Shown here piece by piece: positions 1 through 7,582 of a stretch of DNA of 64,000 bases (positions are counted from its first letter, which is position 1; every line of letters starts with the position of its first letter). Location: assembly GCA_046331175.1 (NCBI GenBank), contig JAXLRI010000003.1:1-64000 (forward strand), given 5' to 3'. The stretch comes from JAWKIW01 sp046331175 (lineage in GTDB: Bacteria; Actinomycetota; Acidimicrobiia; Acidimicrobiales; Acidimicrobilacustridaceae). The position numbers and the translations under genes are program-made. The notes beneath the pieces are model-generated. The model searched no databases. It was not told the origin of the DNA and saw only the letters and a list, made by a program, of their open reading frames with translations.

Positions 1-162
1 GTGGCGGCGACCAGCGGGGTGATCCCGGGAACGTCGGGCACCAGCGGCAGCCTTCCCCGCACGGGTTCTGATTCCATGCTGCTGGTGCGGGTCGGCCTCG
101 GCCTGCTGGCCGCCGGTGGTCTCGTCGTGCTGGCCACCCGCCGGCGACGAGCCATGGCCTAG
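1..162 (+). CDS. C-terminus of an LPXTG cell-wall-anchored surface protein (5' end outside window)
   Basis: The reading frame is open from base 1 to the TAG at 160-162. It encodes 53 residues: a Ser/Gly/Thr-rich stretch, then LPRTG, a hydrophobic segment of about 18 residues and a tail with four consecutive arginines. That order (LPXTG, membrane span, positive tail) is the class A sortase sorting signal, so the protein is probably secreted and covalently attached to peptidoglycan. Nothing can be said of its main domains, which lie upstream. No sortase gene is visible in this window. Confidence 0.75.
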   Translation: MAATSGVIPGTSGTSGSLPRTGSDSMLLVRVGLGLLAAGGLVVLATRRRRAMA

Positions 163-293
163 CGCTCGCAGCGCACCGACCACGACCGCCCCCGAGCTCC
201 GGCCGGGGGCGGTGTCGCGTCCGGGGCCAGGGGTGCGGCGGTTCGCTAGGGTGAGCGCGACGACGTCCGGCGGCTCGGTCAGGGGAGGCGGCC

Positions 294-1007
294 ACGGCCA
301 CGCACTACGACGTCCTCGGGGTTCGACCCGATGCCAGCCACGACGAGGTCAAGCGCGCCTTCACGGCCAAGGCCCTCGCCTACCACCCCGATCGCCAGGC
401 CGACCGCCGACCCGAGGCCCTCGAACGGGCCGAGTGGCGGATGCGGGAGGTCAACGACGCCTGGGCGGTGCTGCGCAACCCGGCGGCTCGGGCCGCCTAC
501 GACAGCCAGCTGGCGGCGGCCAGCCCGGCGCTGGCCGGCCGCAGCGCCGGCCGCGGCGCCGGAGCCGGTGGGGTGGCCGGTCGATCGGCGGCGAGCGCCC
601 CGCCCGCGGCCGCGCCCTACGAGCGGGTCGAACCCGAGGTGGCCGACGTCGAGCCGGTGCGCCCGGCGGCGGCGCCGGCTTCGACGCGCGGGTGGTTCCG
701 CCAGTTCCTGCCCGTCCTGGTCATTCTCGGCACGCTGGTGGTCGTGCTGGTGGCCACCGCCTACGCCTCGACCCGACCCAAGGACGTGAGCGTCCAGACC
801 AAGGAGCGGTTCGCCGCGGGGTCGTGCGTGATCGTCACCTTCGACGCCGCCGGCGAGAAGGTGGCCGACGAGGTGCCGTGCTCGGGGCGGACCAGCGGGC
901 GGGTGGTCGCCAAGGTCGACTTCCCCCGCCCGTGCCCGCTCGGGACCGTGGCGGTCCCGTTCCCCGCCGACAAGGTGTCGCTGTGCCTCAGCCCGACGTC
1001 GCCGTGA
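294..1007 (+). CDS. Membrane-anchored J-domain (DnaJ-like) protein
   Basis: A J-domain occupies the first ~70 residues (THYDVLGVRPDAS, helix II, then the HPD tripeptide in AYHPDRQ), followed by an Ala/Pro-rich linker, one hydrophobic helix (FLPVLVILGTLVVVLVATAY) and a ~70-residue C-terminal domain with three cysteines, probably outside the membrane. J-domains stimulate Hsp70 ATPase through HPD. The protein would be 237 aa. Start problem: between the upstream in-frame stop at 252 and the J-domain there is no ATG, GTG or TTG. The best start is ACG at 294, five bases after a strong Shine-Dalgarno run (AGGGGAGG, 281-288). The first ATG (435) would lie after the HPD motif. Confidence 0.75.
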   Translation, partial: TATHYDVLGVRPDASHDEVKRAFTAKALAYHPDRQADRRPEALERAEWRMREVNDAWAVLRNPAARAAYDSQLAAASPALAGRSAGRGAGAGGVAGRSAASAPPAAAPYERVEPEVADVEPVRPAAAPASTRGWFRQFLPVLVILGTLVVVLVATAYASTRPKDVSVQTKERFAAGSCVIVTFDAAGEKVADEVPCSGRTSGRVVAKVDFPRPCPLGTVAVPFPADKVSLCLSPTSP

Positions 1008-1104
1008 CGCCGAGCCCGCACGTCGCCGTGATCGGGCTGCGGCCGTGAGCCCGACCGCGCCGGTCCCCGACGGGCGCATGGCGACCCGTCGGTAGCATCG
1101 CGGG

Positions 1105-1554
1105 ATGGGGACCACCGAGGACGATCGGGCGACCAGCGGCTGGCGCGACGTCACGCCGGCTCCGTCGCCGGTCCGGGTCACGGGCCTCGACCACGTCGTG
1201 CTCAGCGTGGCCGACGTCGAACGCTCCCTCGGCTTCTACCGGGACCTGCTCGGCCTCGAGGTCGAGCGCTACGACGAGTGGCAGCGGGGGGAGGCGCCGT
1301 TCGTGTCGATCCGGGTCGACGCCACCACGATCATCGACCTGGTGGTGGGGGAGCGTGACGGGGTGAACGTCGACCACGTGTGCCTCGTCGTCGACCCGTG
1401 CGACCTCGACGCGGTGGCGGCGTCGGGTCGCTTCGACCTCGTCCGCTCACCGGCGGTGCTGTTCGGGGCCCGAGGCTGGGGCCAGGGCTTCTACGTGCGC
1501 GACCCCGACGGCAACGTGGTCGAGCTGCGCCACTACGGCGAGTCCGCCGGCTGA
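1105..1554 (+). CDS. VOC (glyoxalase/bleomycin-resistance fold) family protein
   Basis: 149 aa. It shows the two beta-alpha-beta-beta-beta halves of a vicinal-oxygen-chelate domain: VTGLDHVVLSVADVERSLGFYRDLLGLEVE near the N-terminus, and VDHVCLVV followed by FYVRDPDGNVVELRHYG at the end. The two histidines and the terminal Glu of VVELRHYG are at the usual metal-ligand positions. Members include glyoxalases, dioxygenases and antibiotic-binding proteins, and the sequence alone does not identify the substrate. It stands alone between the J-domain gene and the convergent sigma/anti-sigma operon. Confidence 0.8.
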   Translation: MGTTEDDRATSGWRDVTPAPSPVRVTGLDHVVLSVADVERSLGFYRDLLGLEVERYDEWQRGEAPFVSIRVDATTIIDLVVGERDGVNVDHVCLVVDPCDLDAVAASGRFDLVRSPAVLFGARGWGQGFYVRDPDGNVVELRHYGESAG

Positions 1555-1571
1555 CGCGCGGCTGACCCCGG

Positions 1572-2678
1572 TCAGAGGGCGGCGAGGAGGGGCAGGCTCT
1601 CGACCAGGGCGGCGGCGAGGTCCTCGTCGCCACGGGCCTCGTAGCGGAGGCCGCCGGCGGGGACCCGGTTGCCGACCGCCTGGCACAGCTCGACGATGCC
1701 GGCCCGCAGCTCGACGTCGACGTCGCCGTGGGCCGCAGGACCGGGATCCGGGCCACCTGCGGCTCCGGGGACCAGGGCGCCGTCGGTGAGGTCGACCGTG
1801 TAGCTGCCGCCGCCGGGTCCGTCGAGGACGAGTCGGGCCGACCGGCCGGTGGCGTCGTGACCGCCGGCGGCGAGCATCAGGGGCAGCCAGCCGACCGCTC
1901 GGCGGCTCATGGCCGCGATGGTCGCCGCCGGCGGGGCCGACTCGCCGAGCCCGACGGCCCGACGGACGTCGTCGTGGTGGATCCAGGTCTCGAAGCCCCG
2001 GTGCACGAGGACGGTCGAGATGCGCATGGGCACGCCCCACCACTCGATCTCGCGCTCGAGATCGTCGTCGGTCAGGTCGGCCACGTGGGCGTCGATGGCG
2101 GCGGCGGCCCGCTCGAGCTCGGCGACGGCGACGGCCGGGGCCAGCGATCGGTGCCGAGCCTGGGCCAGTGCCGTGCGCTCGTCGTTGGCGTTGAGCGTCT
2201 CGGGCACCCCGGGGGTGGGCAGCCCGAGCAGCTGGGCGAAGAGGACCTCGGCGGTGGCCACGTGCACGACCAGGTCGTGCACCGTCCAGCCGGCGAACTC
2301 GGGCGGATCGACCGGGCGCTGCCAGACGGCGTCGTCGAGGCGGGCCAGCGTGGTGAGCAGCCGGGCCGCCTCGACCCGGTGCACCTCGCGGGACGACGCC
2401 ACGTCGAAGCGCCCGCCCGGGCGGACGGCCAGCGCCGCGTCGAGGACGCGGGCCCGCAGCCCGGGCGGCGGGGCCTCGTCGACCGGGGTGGCGGCGGCCA
2501 GCTCGGCGGCGGCCTCCTCGAGCGTGGTGGTGATGGCCGCGGCGCGGTCGTCGGTGATGAGGGCGGCCTCGACGGCCAGCTGCTCGCCGGGATCGACGGC
2601 GCCGATGGCGTGGGCGGCGAGCAGGTCGAGCTCGTCGTCGGGGAGGGGGTGGGGTTCGGGGGTGGGGTTCAGGCCCAT
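1572..2678 (-). CDS. Anti-sigma factor N-domain fused to a mycothiol-dependent maleylpyruvate isomerase-type (DinB-like) domain
   Basis: 368 aa. Residues 1-85 (DELDLLAAHAIGAVDPGEQLAVEAAL...) resemble the N-terminus of RskA-type anti-sigma factors. From about residue 95 the protein has the MDMPI_N/DinB-like helical bundle (VHRVEAARLLTTLARLDDAVW...GWTVHDLVVHVATAEVLFAQLL) and a C-terminal MDMPI-type beta domain. No transmembrane helix is apparent, unlike classical RskA. The start codon overlaps the last 10 bases of the ECF sigma gene, so the two are translationally coupled and this is the likely cognate regulator. Known: DinB/MDMPI folds bind a metal and use mycothiol. Inferred: the fused domain could sense thiol or metal state. 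Confidence 0.75.
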   Translation of the reverse strand: MGLNPTPEPHPLPDDELDLLAAHAIGAVDPGEQLAVEAALITDDRAAAITTTLEEAAAELAAATPVDEAPPPGLRARVLDAALAVRPGGRFDVASSREVHRVEAARLLTTLARLDDAVWQRPVDPPEFAGWTVHDLVVHVATAEVLFAQLLGLPTPGVPETLNANDERTALAQARHRSLAPAVAVAELERAAAAIDAHVADLTDDDLEREIEWWGVPMRISTVLVHRGFETWIHHDDVRRAVGLGESAPPAATIAAMSRRAVGWLPLMLAAGGHDATGRSARLVLDGPGGGSYTVDLTDGALVPGAAGGPDPGPAAHGDVDVELRAGIVELCQAVGNRVPAGGLRYEARGDEDLAAALVESLPLLAAL

Positions 2679-3247
2679 TGCTCGGTGACCTCCGGCTCGA
2701 GGGCCTCGGCGATGCGCTGCAGGGCGAGGCGGAGTCGGGACTTGGCGGTGCCCTCGGGGATGCCGAGCAGGTCGGCGACCTGACGGTAGGTGTGGCCCTT
2801 GAAGTAGGCGAGCTCGAGGGCTTGGCGCTGGGCCATCGGCAGCTGCTCGACCGCTGCTCGCACCCGGGCCGAGGTGACGGTGGTGAGGGCGGCGTCGTCG
2901 ACCGACGGCACCGGCGCGGCGTCGGCCGAGGTGGTGCGGTCCTCTCGCCGCTTGCGGGCCTCCTCCCGGCGGATGTGGTCGACGGCCCGTCGATGGGTCA
3001 GCGTGCCGAGGAAGGCCCGCAACGACCCGCGGGAGTCGTCGAACCGGTCGGGGCGCTCCCAGAACCCCAGGAACACCTCCTGGGTGACGTCCTCGGCGGC
3101 GGTGCGGTCGCCCAGCACGCGCAGGGCGAGGCCGAACACGAAGCCGCTGTAGCCGTCGTAGAGCTCGGCCAGGGCCGTCTCGTCGCCGGCGACCATCCGT
3201 TGGACCAGGGTGCGCTCGGCGAACCGCCCCGGTGCCCGGTGCTCCAT
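2669..3247 (-). CDS. ECF (extracytoplasmic function) RNA polymerase sigma factor, SigK-like
   Basis: 192 aa from the ATG at 3247 (an upstream in-frame ATG at 3301 would add 18 residues). Region 2: ALAELYDGYSGFVFGLALRVLGDRTAAEDVTQEVFLGFWERPDRFD followed by RGSLRAFLGTLTHRRAVDHIRRE. Region 4: LPMAQRQALELAYFKGHTYRQVADLLGIPEGTAKSRLRLALQRI, a classic helix-turn-helix. It overlaps the downstream anti-sigma gene by 10 bp, the usual operon for this family. It would direct RNA polymerase to stress promoters when released. I saw no obvious autoregulated promoter in the G-rich upstream region. Confidence 0.9.
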   Translation of the reverse strand: MEHRAPGRFAERTLVQRMVAGDETALAELYDGYSGFVFGLALRVLGDRTAAEDVTQEVFLGFWERPDRFDDSRGSLRAFLGTLTHRRAVDHIRREEARKRREDRTTSADAAPVPSVDDAALTTVTSARVRAAVEQLPMAQRQALELAYFKGHTYRQVADLLGIPEGTAKSRLRLALQRIAEALEPEVTEQWA

Positions 3248-3467
3248 CAGCAGGGTCCCTTCCACAGCCCCTCTTCGCCGCCGGGCCGGGGAGCGGATCA
3301 CTCGGGGTGCCGAATCGTGGTCGGGCCCCGCCGATCGGTCCTCGAACGGTGGCGAGCGCGTGCCAGGCTAGGCGGCCGGGTCGGGGCGTGCTGCCGGCGC
3401 GAGGGTTGCTGGGCGGGCGCCGGTCTGGCCGAGGACCGGTTGGATCGGCCGAGGAACGGAGAACGCC

Positions 3468-3857
3468 GTGGTGATGTGGAACCTGCTGCAGCAGTACCAG
3501 ATCGAGATGCTGCAGAACCGGGCGGCGCTGGGCGACACCAGCCGGGACATCGACCGGCAGCGGGCCACCCGCCAGGTCGAGGACCTCGAGGACGAGCTGG
3601 AGACGCTCCGGCTGGCCCTGGCCGCCGCCTGGGAGCTGCTGGCCGGCCGGCTGGGGGTCACCGAGGAGGAGCTGGTGGCGAAGATGCGCGAGCTCGACCA
3701 GCGCGACGGGGTGGTCGACGGCCGCCGCACCCCGCCGGTCGGTCGCCGGTGCCCGTCGTGCGATGCCGTGATCCCACCGGGCGCCCCGGCCTGCCAGTTC
3801 TGTGGTCAACGGGTGGGCGGGGACGACCCGGTTCCGCTGACGACGTGTGCGCAGTGA
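3468..3857 (+). CDS. Coiled-coil protein with C-terminal zinc ribbon
   Basis: Up to 129 aa; GTG 3468, GTG 3471 and ATG 3474 are all possible starts. Residues ~20-65 form a strongly charged helix (DIDRQRATRQVEDLEDELETLRLALAAAWELL), likely a coiled coil. The C-terminus carries two CxxC knuckles (CPSCDAVIPPGAPACQFCGQRV), a zinc ribbon like those of many small double-zinc-ribbon proteins. No function is recognised. It is divergent from the sigma operon and convergent with the nucleotidyltransferase gene. Confidence 0.6.
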   Translation: MVMWNLLQQYQIEMLQNRAALGDTSRDIDRQRATRQVEDLEDELETLRLALAAAWELLAGRLGVTEEELVAKMRELDQRDGVVDGRRTPPVGRRCPSCDAVIPPGAPACQFCGQRVGGDDPVPLTTCAQ

Positions 3858-3963
3858 CCGCGGCGCGGGCCGGGTGCGGTGGGGTGGGCGGGGCGCGGCG
3901 CGGCGCGGTGGGCGCGGCGCGGGAGCGGCGCGGGCGCGGTGACGCGCTGAGCGCCGCCTCGGG
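3858..3963. other. G-rich convergent intergenic segment, no gene
   Basis: Short spacer between convergent genes. It is unusually G-rich on the plus strand, with repeated GGGC/GGCG blocks around 3870-3945 that could form G-quadruplex or strong hairpin structures. No T-tract terminator is visible. Confidence 0.4.
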
Positions 3964-5073
3964 TCAGGGGGTGCGCTGGACGCGGCGACGGACGGCCCGG
4001 GCGCCTCGCTGCCAGCGGGCGACCAGCGCGTCGCCTCGGCTGGCGTCGCGGGGGAGCAGCACCGCCCAGAGGTAGGCGGCCTTGGTGGCGGGGCCACCGG
4101 GCACGGCCTCGACGGCGACGAGCGCCTGGGTGGCGTAGGCCCGCTGGGCGCCGAGGTAGCCGGCCAGCCAGCGGCGGTCGCGTGCCGTCTCGCGCACGGC
4201 CTCGGCCCAGGCGGCGAGGACGAGCGGCGGGTGCCAGCCGAGCTCGGCTCGGGCGGCGGCGACGGCCCGACCGACCACGGCGGTGGCCGACGAGCGCTCG
4301 GCGAGGGCCCGCACCGCTTCGACCTCGGTGGCGGTGGCGGGGGCCGTCTCGACCAGGTCGCGCAGCGGGACGAGGCGCGGGGTGGCCGAGCCGAGCATGG
4401 CGTGGATGCAGGCGTGCAGGAACCGCTGCGGTCGCCCGAGCGCGGCGACGGACCGACCGCCGAGCACGAAGTGGTCGGGGTCGGCCATCAGCGCGTCGAG
4501 GTCGAGGGCCAGGCCGAAGGGACCCGCGGTGAGCGTGCGGTGGAGGTCGATCTCGAAGCGGTCCGGGGTGGTGATGGCCAGGCCCTTGGTGAAGCGCCGA
4601 TCGAACCCCGGTCGCGGCTCGGGGTAGGCACGCCGGCCCCCTTCGGCCAGCAGCAGGTCGCGGGCCGCCTCGATGTGCGAGCCCGGGATGAGCAGGTCGA
4701 CGTCGCCGAAGCAGCGCAGCGACGGGTCCTCGTAGTCGAGGTGGGCCACCGCGGACCCCTTCAGCACCTGGAAGGGGATGCCGTGGTCGTCGAACGATCG
4801 AGCGGTGCGCAGCAACAGGCGCTCGAGCAGCACCGTGGTCGCCATCCACGACTGGTGGGCTTCGACGACCTGGGCCGCCTGGTCCTCGGTGGCGGGCCAG
4901 TCGCCGGCCGCGATGGCCCACGAGAGCAACCCGGTGATCCGCTGGGAGGTGACCTCCGCGAACAGCGTGCGCCAGGTCTCGTCGTCGACGGGGGCCGTCG
5001 GCGGGACGAGGCCGGTGCGGGTGCCCCAGGCGGCGACGGCCCGGGCCAGGTCGAAGGGGGAGCGGTCGGTCAC
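3964..5073 (-). CDS. Nucleotidyltransferase family protein (NTP_transf_5-like)
   Basis: 369 aa from GTG at 5073, which overlaps the TGA of the PqqD-like gene by 4 bp. An N-terminal helical region is followed by the core HGIPFQVLKGSAVAHLDYEDPSLRCFGDVDLLIPGSHIEAARDLLLAEGG, where GDVDLLI provides the paired acidic residues of a nucleotidyltransferase-fold active site, and later FEIDLHRTL. This matches the uncharacterised nucleotidyltransferase family often encoded beside PqqD-like proteins in peptide-modification and cell-surface clusters. The C-terminal ~130 residues are helical and basic. Substrate unknown. Confidence 0.75.
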   Translation of the reverse strand: MTDRSPFDLARAVAAWGTRTGLVPPTAPVDDETWRTLFAEVTSQRITGLLSWAIAAGDWPATEDQAAQVVEAHQSWMATTVLLERLLLRTARSFDDHGIPFQVLKGSAVAHLDYEDPSLRCFGDVDLLIPGSHIEAARDLLLAEGGRRAYPEPRPGFDRRFTKGLAITTPDRFEIDLHRTLTAGPFGLALDLDALMADPDHFVLGGRSVAALGRPQRFLHACIHAMLGSATPRLVPLRDLVETAPATATEVEAVRALAERSSATAVVGRAVAAARAELGWHPPLVLAAWAEAVRETARDRRWLAGYLGAQRAYATQALVAVEAVPGGPATKAAYLWAVLLPRDASRGDALVARWQRGARAVRRRVQRTP

Positions 5074-5423
5074 GGCGCCGCGGTGGGGGATGGGCCGGAA
5101 CCGACCTCGTCGTCGGCGACCGAGACGACCAGTCCGTGGTCGGCCAGGTCGGCGACGAGCCCGGTGACGTCCCCGGTGATCTCGGCGGTGGCGATCTCGT
5201 ACCGGGCGGCGAGGGCGTCGGTCAGCTCGGCGGCGGTGCGCGGTTCGGCGAGCAGCGCCCACGCCTCGACGGCAGGCCCGGTGAGCAGCTGCGGTCCGTC
5301 GGCGGCGGATCCGAGCACCACCAGCGAGCCGGGGACGACCCGCCACAGCGCGTCGTCGGCCCGTCGCCAGCGCCGAGGAGCGCCGCCCGGGGACGAGACA
5401 TCCGATGTCGGCCCGCTGGTCAC
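5070..5423 (-). CDS. PqqD-like peptide-chaperone (RRE) protein
   Basis: 117 aa. The central region (WRRADDALWRVVPGSLVVLGSAADGPQLLTGPAVEAWALLAEPRTAAELTDALAARYEI) followed by VTGLVADLADHGLVV has the beta-hairpin plus three-helix pattern of PqqD. PqqD proteins bind the leader of ribosomally made peptides (RiPP recognition element). It is the first gene of a two-gene operon with the nucleotidyltransferase. No precursor peptide, radical-SAM enzyme or HPr-kinase-like partner is visible nearby, so a RiPP role is inference. Confidence 0.7.
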   Translation of the reverse strand: MTSGPTSDVSSPGGAPRRWRRADDALWRVVPGSLVVLGSAADGPQLLTGPAVEAWALLAEPRTAAELTDALAARYEIATAEITGDVTGLVADLADHGLVVSVADDEVGSGPSPTAAP

Positions 5424-5540
5424 GGCGCCATTCCACCACGGTGGCGTTCAACTCCCAGGCAGCAGTGCCCACGAGTGGTCGCGGGCCGTGCTGGAGGTGA
5501 GCCGGGCGCACCCGGTGCGGTACAGTCTCGCTTCCACTTC

Positions 5541-5614
5541 GGGCGATTAGCTCAGTTGGCTAGAGCGCTGCCTTCACACGGCAGAGGTCGAGGGTTCGAG
5601 TCCCCCATCGCCCA
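5541..5614 (+). tRNA. tRNA-Val (anticodon CAC), host copy and integration target
   Basis: A complete 74-nt cloverleaf: acceptor GGGCGAT/ATCGCCC, D-stem GCTC/GAGC, anticodon stem CTGCC/GGCAG with loop TTCACAC (anticodon CAC), T-stem GAGGG/CCCCC with one mismatch-tolerant pair and loop TTCGAGT, discriminator A. A TACAGT box at 5521-5526 is a plausible -10. Bases 5572-5616 recur exactly at 38496-38540, so the 3' half here was supplied by, and now marks the left junction of, the integrated island. Confidence 0.95.
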
Positions 5615-5616
5615 CC
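5572..5616. repeat. attL: left copy of the 45-bp direct repeat
   Basis: Spans the anticodon loop to just past the acceptor end of tRNA-Val. Identical over all 45 bases to 38496-38540. The shared core CTTCACACGGCAG also appears, without the rest of the tRNA, at 23990-24002 (CTTCACACGGCAG) and without its first base at 28176-28187. Confidence 0.9.
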
Positions 5617-5623
5617 CCGGAAA

Positions 5624-5642
5624 ACCCCTGCTCAGCGGGGGT
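5624..5642 (+). terminator. Hairpin downstream of tRNA-Val
   Basis: An 8-bp stem (ACCCCTGC pairing with GCGGGGGT, one T-G pair) with a 3-nt loop lies ten bases after the tRNA. There is no T-run after it, so it could be a weak terminator or a processing structure. Confidence 0.4.
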
Positions 5643-5741
5643 GTCTCGCTTCGATCTGGTCGGTCTGGCGCTGAAGTGTTTCGTGTGCACGGCAGAGGTC
5701 GTTCACCAGAGAGAGTGTTTCCGACTCCCTGAGGCGCTGTC

Positions 5742-5771
5742 ATGGAGCGAGTCTCCGTCGTTTCGCTCCAT
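5742..5771. promoter_or_regulatory. Candidate integrase arm sites, E1 left end
   Basis: ATGGAGCGA at 5742-5750 and its exact inverted copy TCGCTCCAT at 5763-5771, 12 bp apart. The ATGGAG core matches the two direct copies at the other end of E1 (ATGGAGTGA 23829-23837, ATGGAGGGA 23840-23848). Placement 126 bp inside the att core fits arm-type integrase or IHF-region sites. Confidence 0.5.
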
Positions 5772-5855
5772 CCGGGGCTGGAACCGGTGGTTGAGGCACT
5801 TCATGGGGTCCTCGCGTGAGGGTCGCCTGGGGGACTGCGGGGGCGTTCCCCAGAC

Positions 5856-7481
5856 CTACGTGTCAGTGTCGGACGGGCTACTCGTATGGAGGCGCGGTTC
5901 GGCTTCGGCGGCGGTCTTCGGTCCGCGTAGGGCGGTGAAGAGTGCCGCGGCGGCGCAGACGCTGGCGCCGAGGAGGAGGGCGGGGGTCATGGCGTCGACG
6001 AACGCTTGGCGGGCGGCGTCGATGATGGTCGCGCCGTTGGGTCCCATCTGAGTGGCAACGGCGAGGGCGCCGCCGATGCCGTCGGTGACCGGCTGGGCTG
6101 CTTCGGGCGGGAGGCCGGCGGTGGCCGGTTCGACGTTGGCTTGGTAGGCGGCGTTGAGGACGGATCCGATGAGGGCGATGCCGACGGCGCCACCCATCTC
6201 GCGGACGGTGTCGTTGAGCGAGGAGGCGACCCCTTGCTTCTCCTCGGGTAGGGACGAGGTGATCGCCGCGGTGGAGGGACTCATGGCGAGCCCGACGCCG
6301 GCGCCGAGGATGAGGGTGCCGGGGAGCACGGTGAGGTAGCCGCCGTCGGGGTTGGCGAGCAGCGCGAACACGACGAGGCCGGTGGCCATGGCGAGCATGC
6401 CGGTCACGAGTGTGCGGCGGAACCCGAACCGTTCGGCGATGGTCGGTGCGATGGTGGAGAGGGGCATCATCATGATGGCCATGGGCAGGAGTCCCGATGC
6501 TGCTTTGAGGGCGGAGTAGCCGAGGATGGCTTGGAGGTACTGGATCAGGACGAGGAACAGCGAGAACATCACGGCGAACACGACGAAGAGGTTGACTGAG
6601 CCCGCGGCGAGCCCTCTGAGGCCGAAGATGCGAACGTCGAGCAGGGGGTGGTCCCGACGGAGCTCGACGGCGATGAAGGCGGCTGTTGCGATGAGGCCGG
6701 CAGCGAGGGCGGCGACGGTGATCGTCGCGGACCAGCCTCGTTCGGGTCCTTCGTGGAAGGCGAGCACGAGCCCGCCGACGGCGACGATCGACAGCAGCGA
6801 CCCGGCGACGTCGAAGCCGGCTTCGGTGTGTTCCACGGAGTGCGGGACGAAACTTGCGGTGAGGGCGAATGAGACGGCGGCAAGGGCGATGGGGAGGGCG
6901 AAGACCCAAGGCCAGGTGGCGTTGTCGATGATGGCGGCGGAGACGAACAGTCCGATGATCCCGCCTGCGCCGGCGAAGCCTGCCCAGGTGCCGATGGCTT
7001 TGGCTTGTTCTTCTCGCGGGAAGCTGGTGGTGATGACCGAGAGGGTCACGGGCATGACCATGGCGGCTGCCACCCCGGCGAGGACCCGCAGGCCGATCAG
7101 CGTGCTCGGCGTTGTCGCGAACGCAGAGGCGAGGTTGGTGGCGATGAACGCGGCCAGTCCGATCATGAGGATGGGCTTGCGGCCCCACCGGTCGCCGATG
7201 GCACCCACGGGCAGCAGCAGCGCGGCCAAGGCGAGGGTGTAGCCGTTGATGATCCACAGCAACTGGCTTTGGGTTGCCCCGATGTCCTGGGCGAGCGCCT
7301 GCTGTGCGACGTTGAGGCCCGACACCGACGCGACGACGGCGACGAGCGCGATGCACATGGCGGCGAGGATGAGTCGCCGGCGGCCGGAGCTCGCCACGAC
7401 GACGTCGTGCTCGACGGGACTGTGCTGAGCCGTTGGCAGGTCGCCTAGGGGTCCAGGCGTTTCCGATTCTTGGGTCGTCAC
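5856..7481 (-). CDS. MFS drug-efflux transporter, DHA2 (14-TM) family
   Basis: About 541 aa from GTG at 7481, preceded by AAGGTG; a GTG at 7496 is an alternative. The conserved motif A between TM2 and TM3 (GAIGDRWGRKPILMIGLAAFI) and motif C-like GxxGPxxGG-type text in TM5 (WAGFAGAGGIIGLFVSAAI) mark an H+ antiporter. Length and hydrophobic periodicity fit 14 helices, like EmrB/QacA. It is divergent from a TetR gene 101 bp away, the usual efflux pump/repressor layout, and exports a small hydrophobic or cationic compound, perhaps a product of the neighbouring P450 operon. Confidence 0.88.
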   Translation of the reverse strand: MTTQESETPGPLGDLPTAQHSPVEHDVVVASSGRRRLILAAMCIALVAVVASVSGLNVAQQALAQDIGATQSQLLWIINGYTLALAALLLPVGAIGDRWGRKPILMIGLAAFIATNLASAFATTPSTLIGLRVLAGVAAAMVMPVTLSVITTSFPREEQAKAIGTWAGFAGAGGIIGLFVSAAIIDNATWPWVFALPIALAAVSFALTASFVPHSVEHTEAGFDVAGSLLSIVAVGGLVLAFHEGPERGWSATITVAALAAGLIATAAFIAVELRRDHPLLDVRIFGLRGLAAGSVNLFVVFAVMFSLFLVLIQYLQAILGYSALKAASGLLPMAIMMMPLSTIAPTIAERFGFRRTLVTGMLAMATGLVVFALLANPDGGYLTVLPGTLILGAGVGLAMSPSTAAITSSLPEEKQGVASSLNDTVREMGGAVGIALIGSVLNAAYQANVEPATAGLPPEAAQPVTDGIGGALAVATQMGPNGATIIDAARQAFVDAMTPALLLGASVCAAAALFTALRGPKTAAEAEPRLHTSSPSDTDT

Positions 7482-7582
7482 GGCTTCACCTTCCACTCAC
7501 GCTCGGGCAGGCGGACTCTAGGACATTCTGTGCCATAGACGACACTTCGTGCTTTAGGGTGCTCGGGGTAGGGTTCCGGGGA

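Larger units (their letters stand above)
5617..5855. other. Left end of E1, no gene
   Basis: No convincing coding sequence. It contains a partial echo of the tRNA (ACGGCAGAGGTC near 5690) and the ATGGAGCGA inverted pair annotated separately. Confidence 0.5.

Noticed and set aside
4182..5550. Plus-strand frames over the nucleotidyltransferase and PqqD-like genes
   Set aside because: Arg/Gly-rich shadow frames without motifs; the minus-strand frames have recognisable domains.
5641..6051. Plus-strand frame just after tRNA-Val
   Set aside because: Starts inside the attL-proximal non-coding end and runs into the MFS gene on the opposite strand; no motif.
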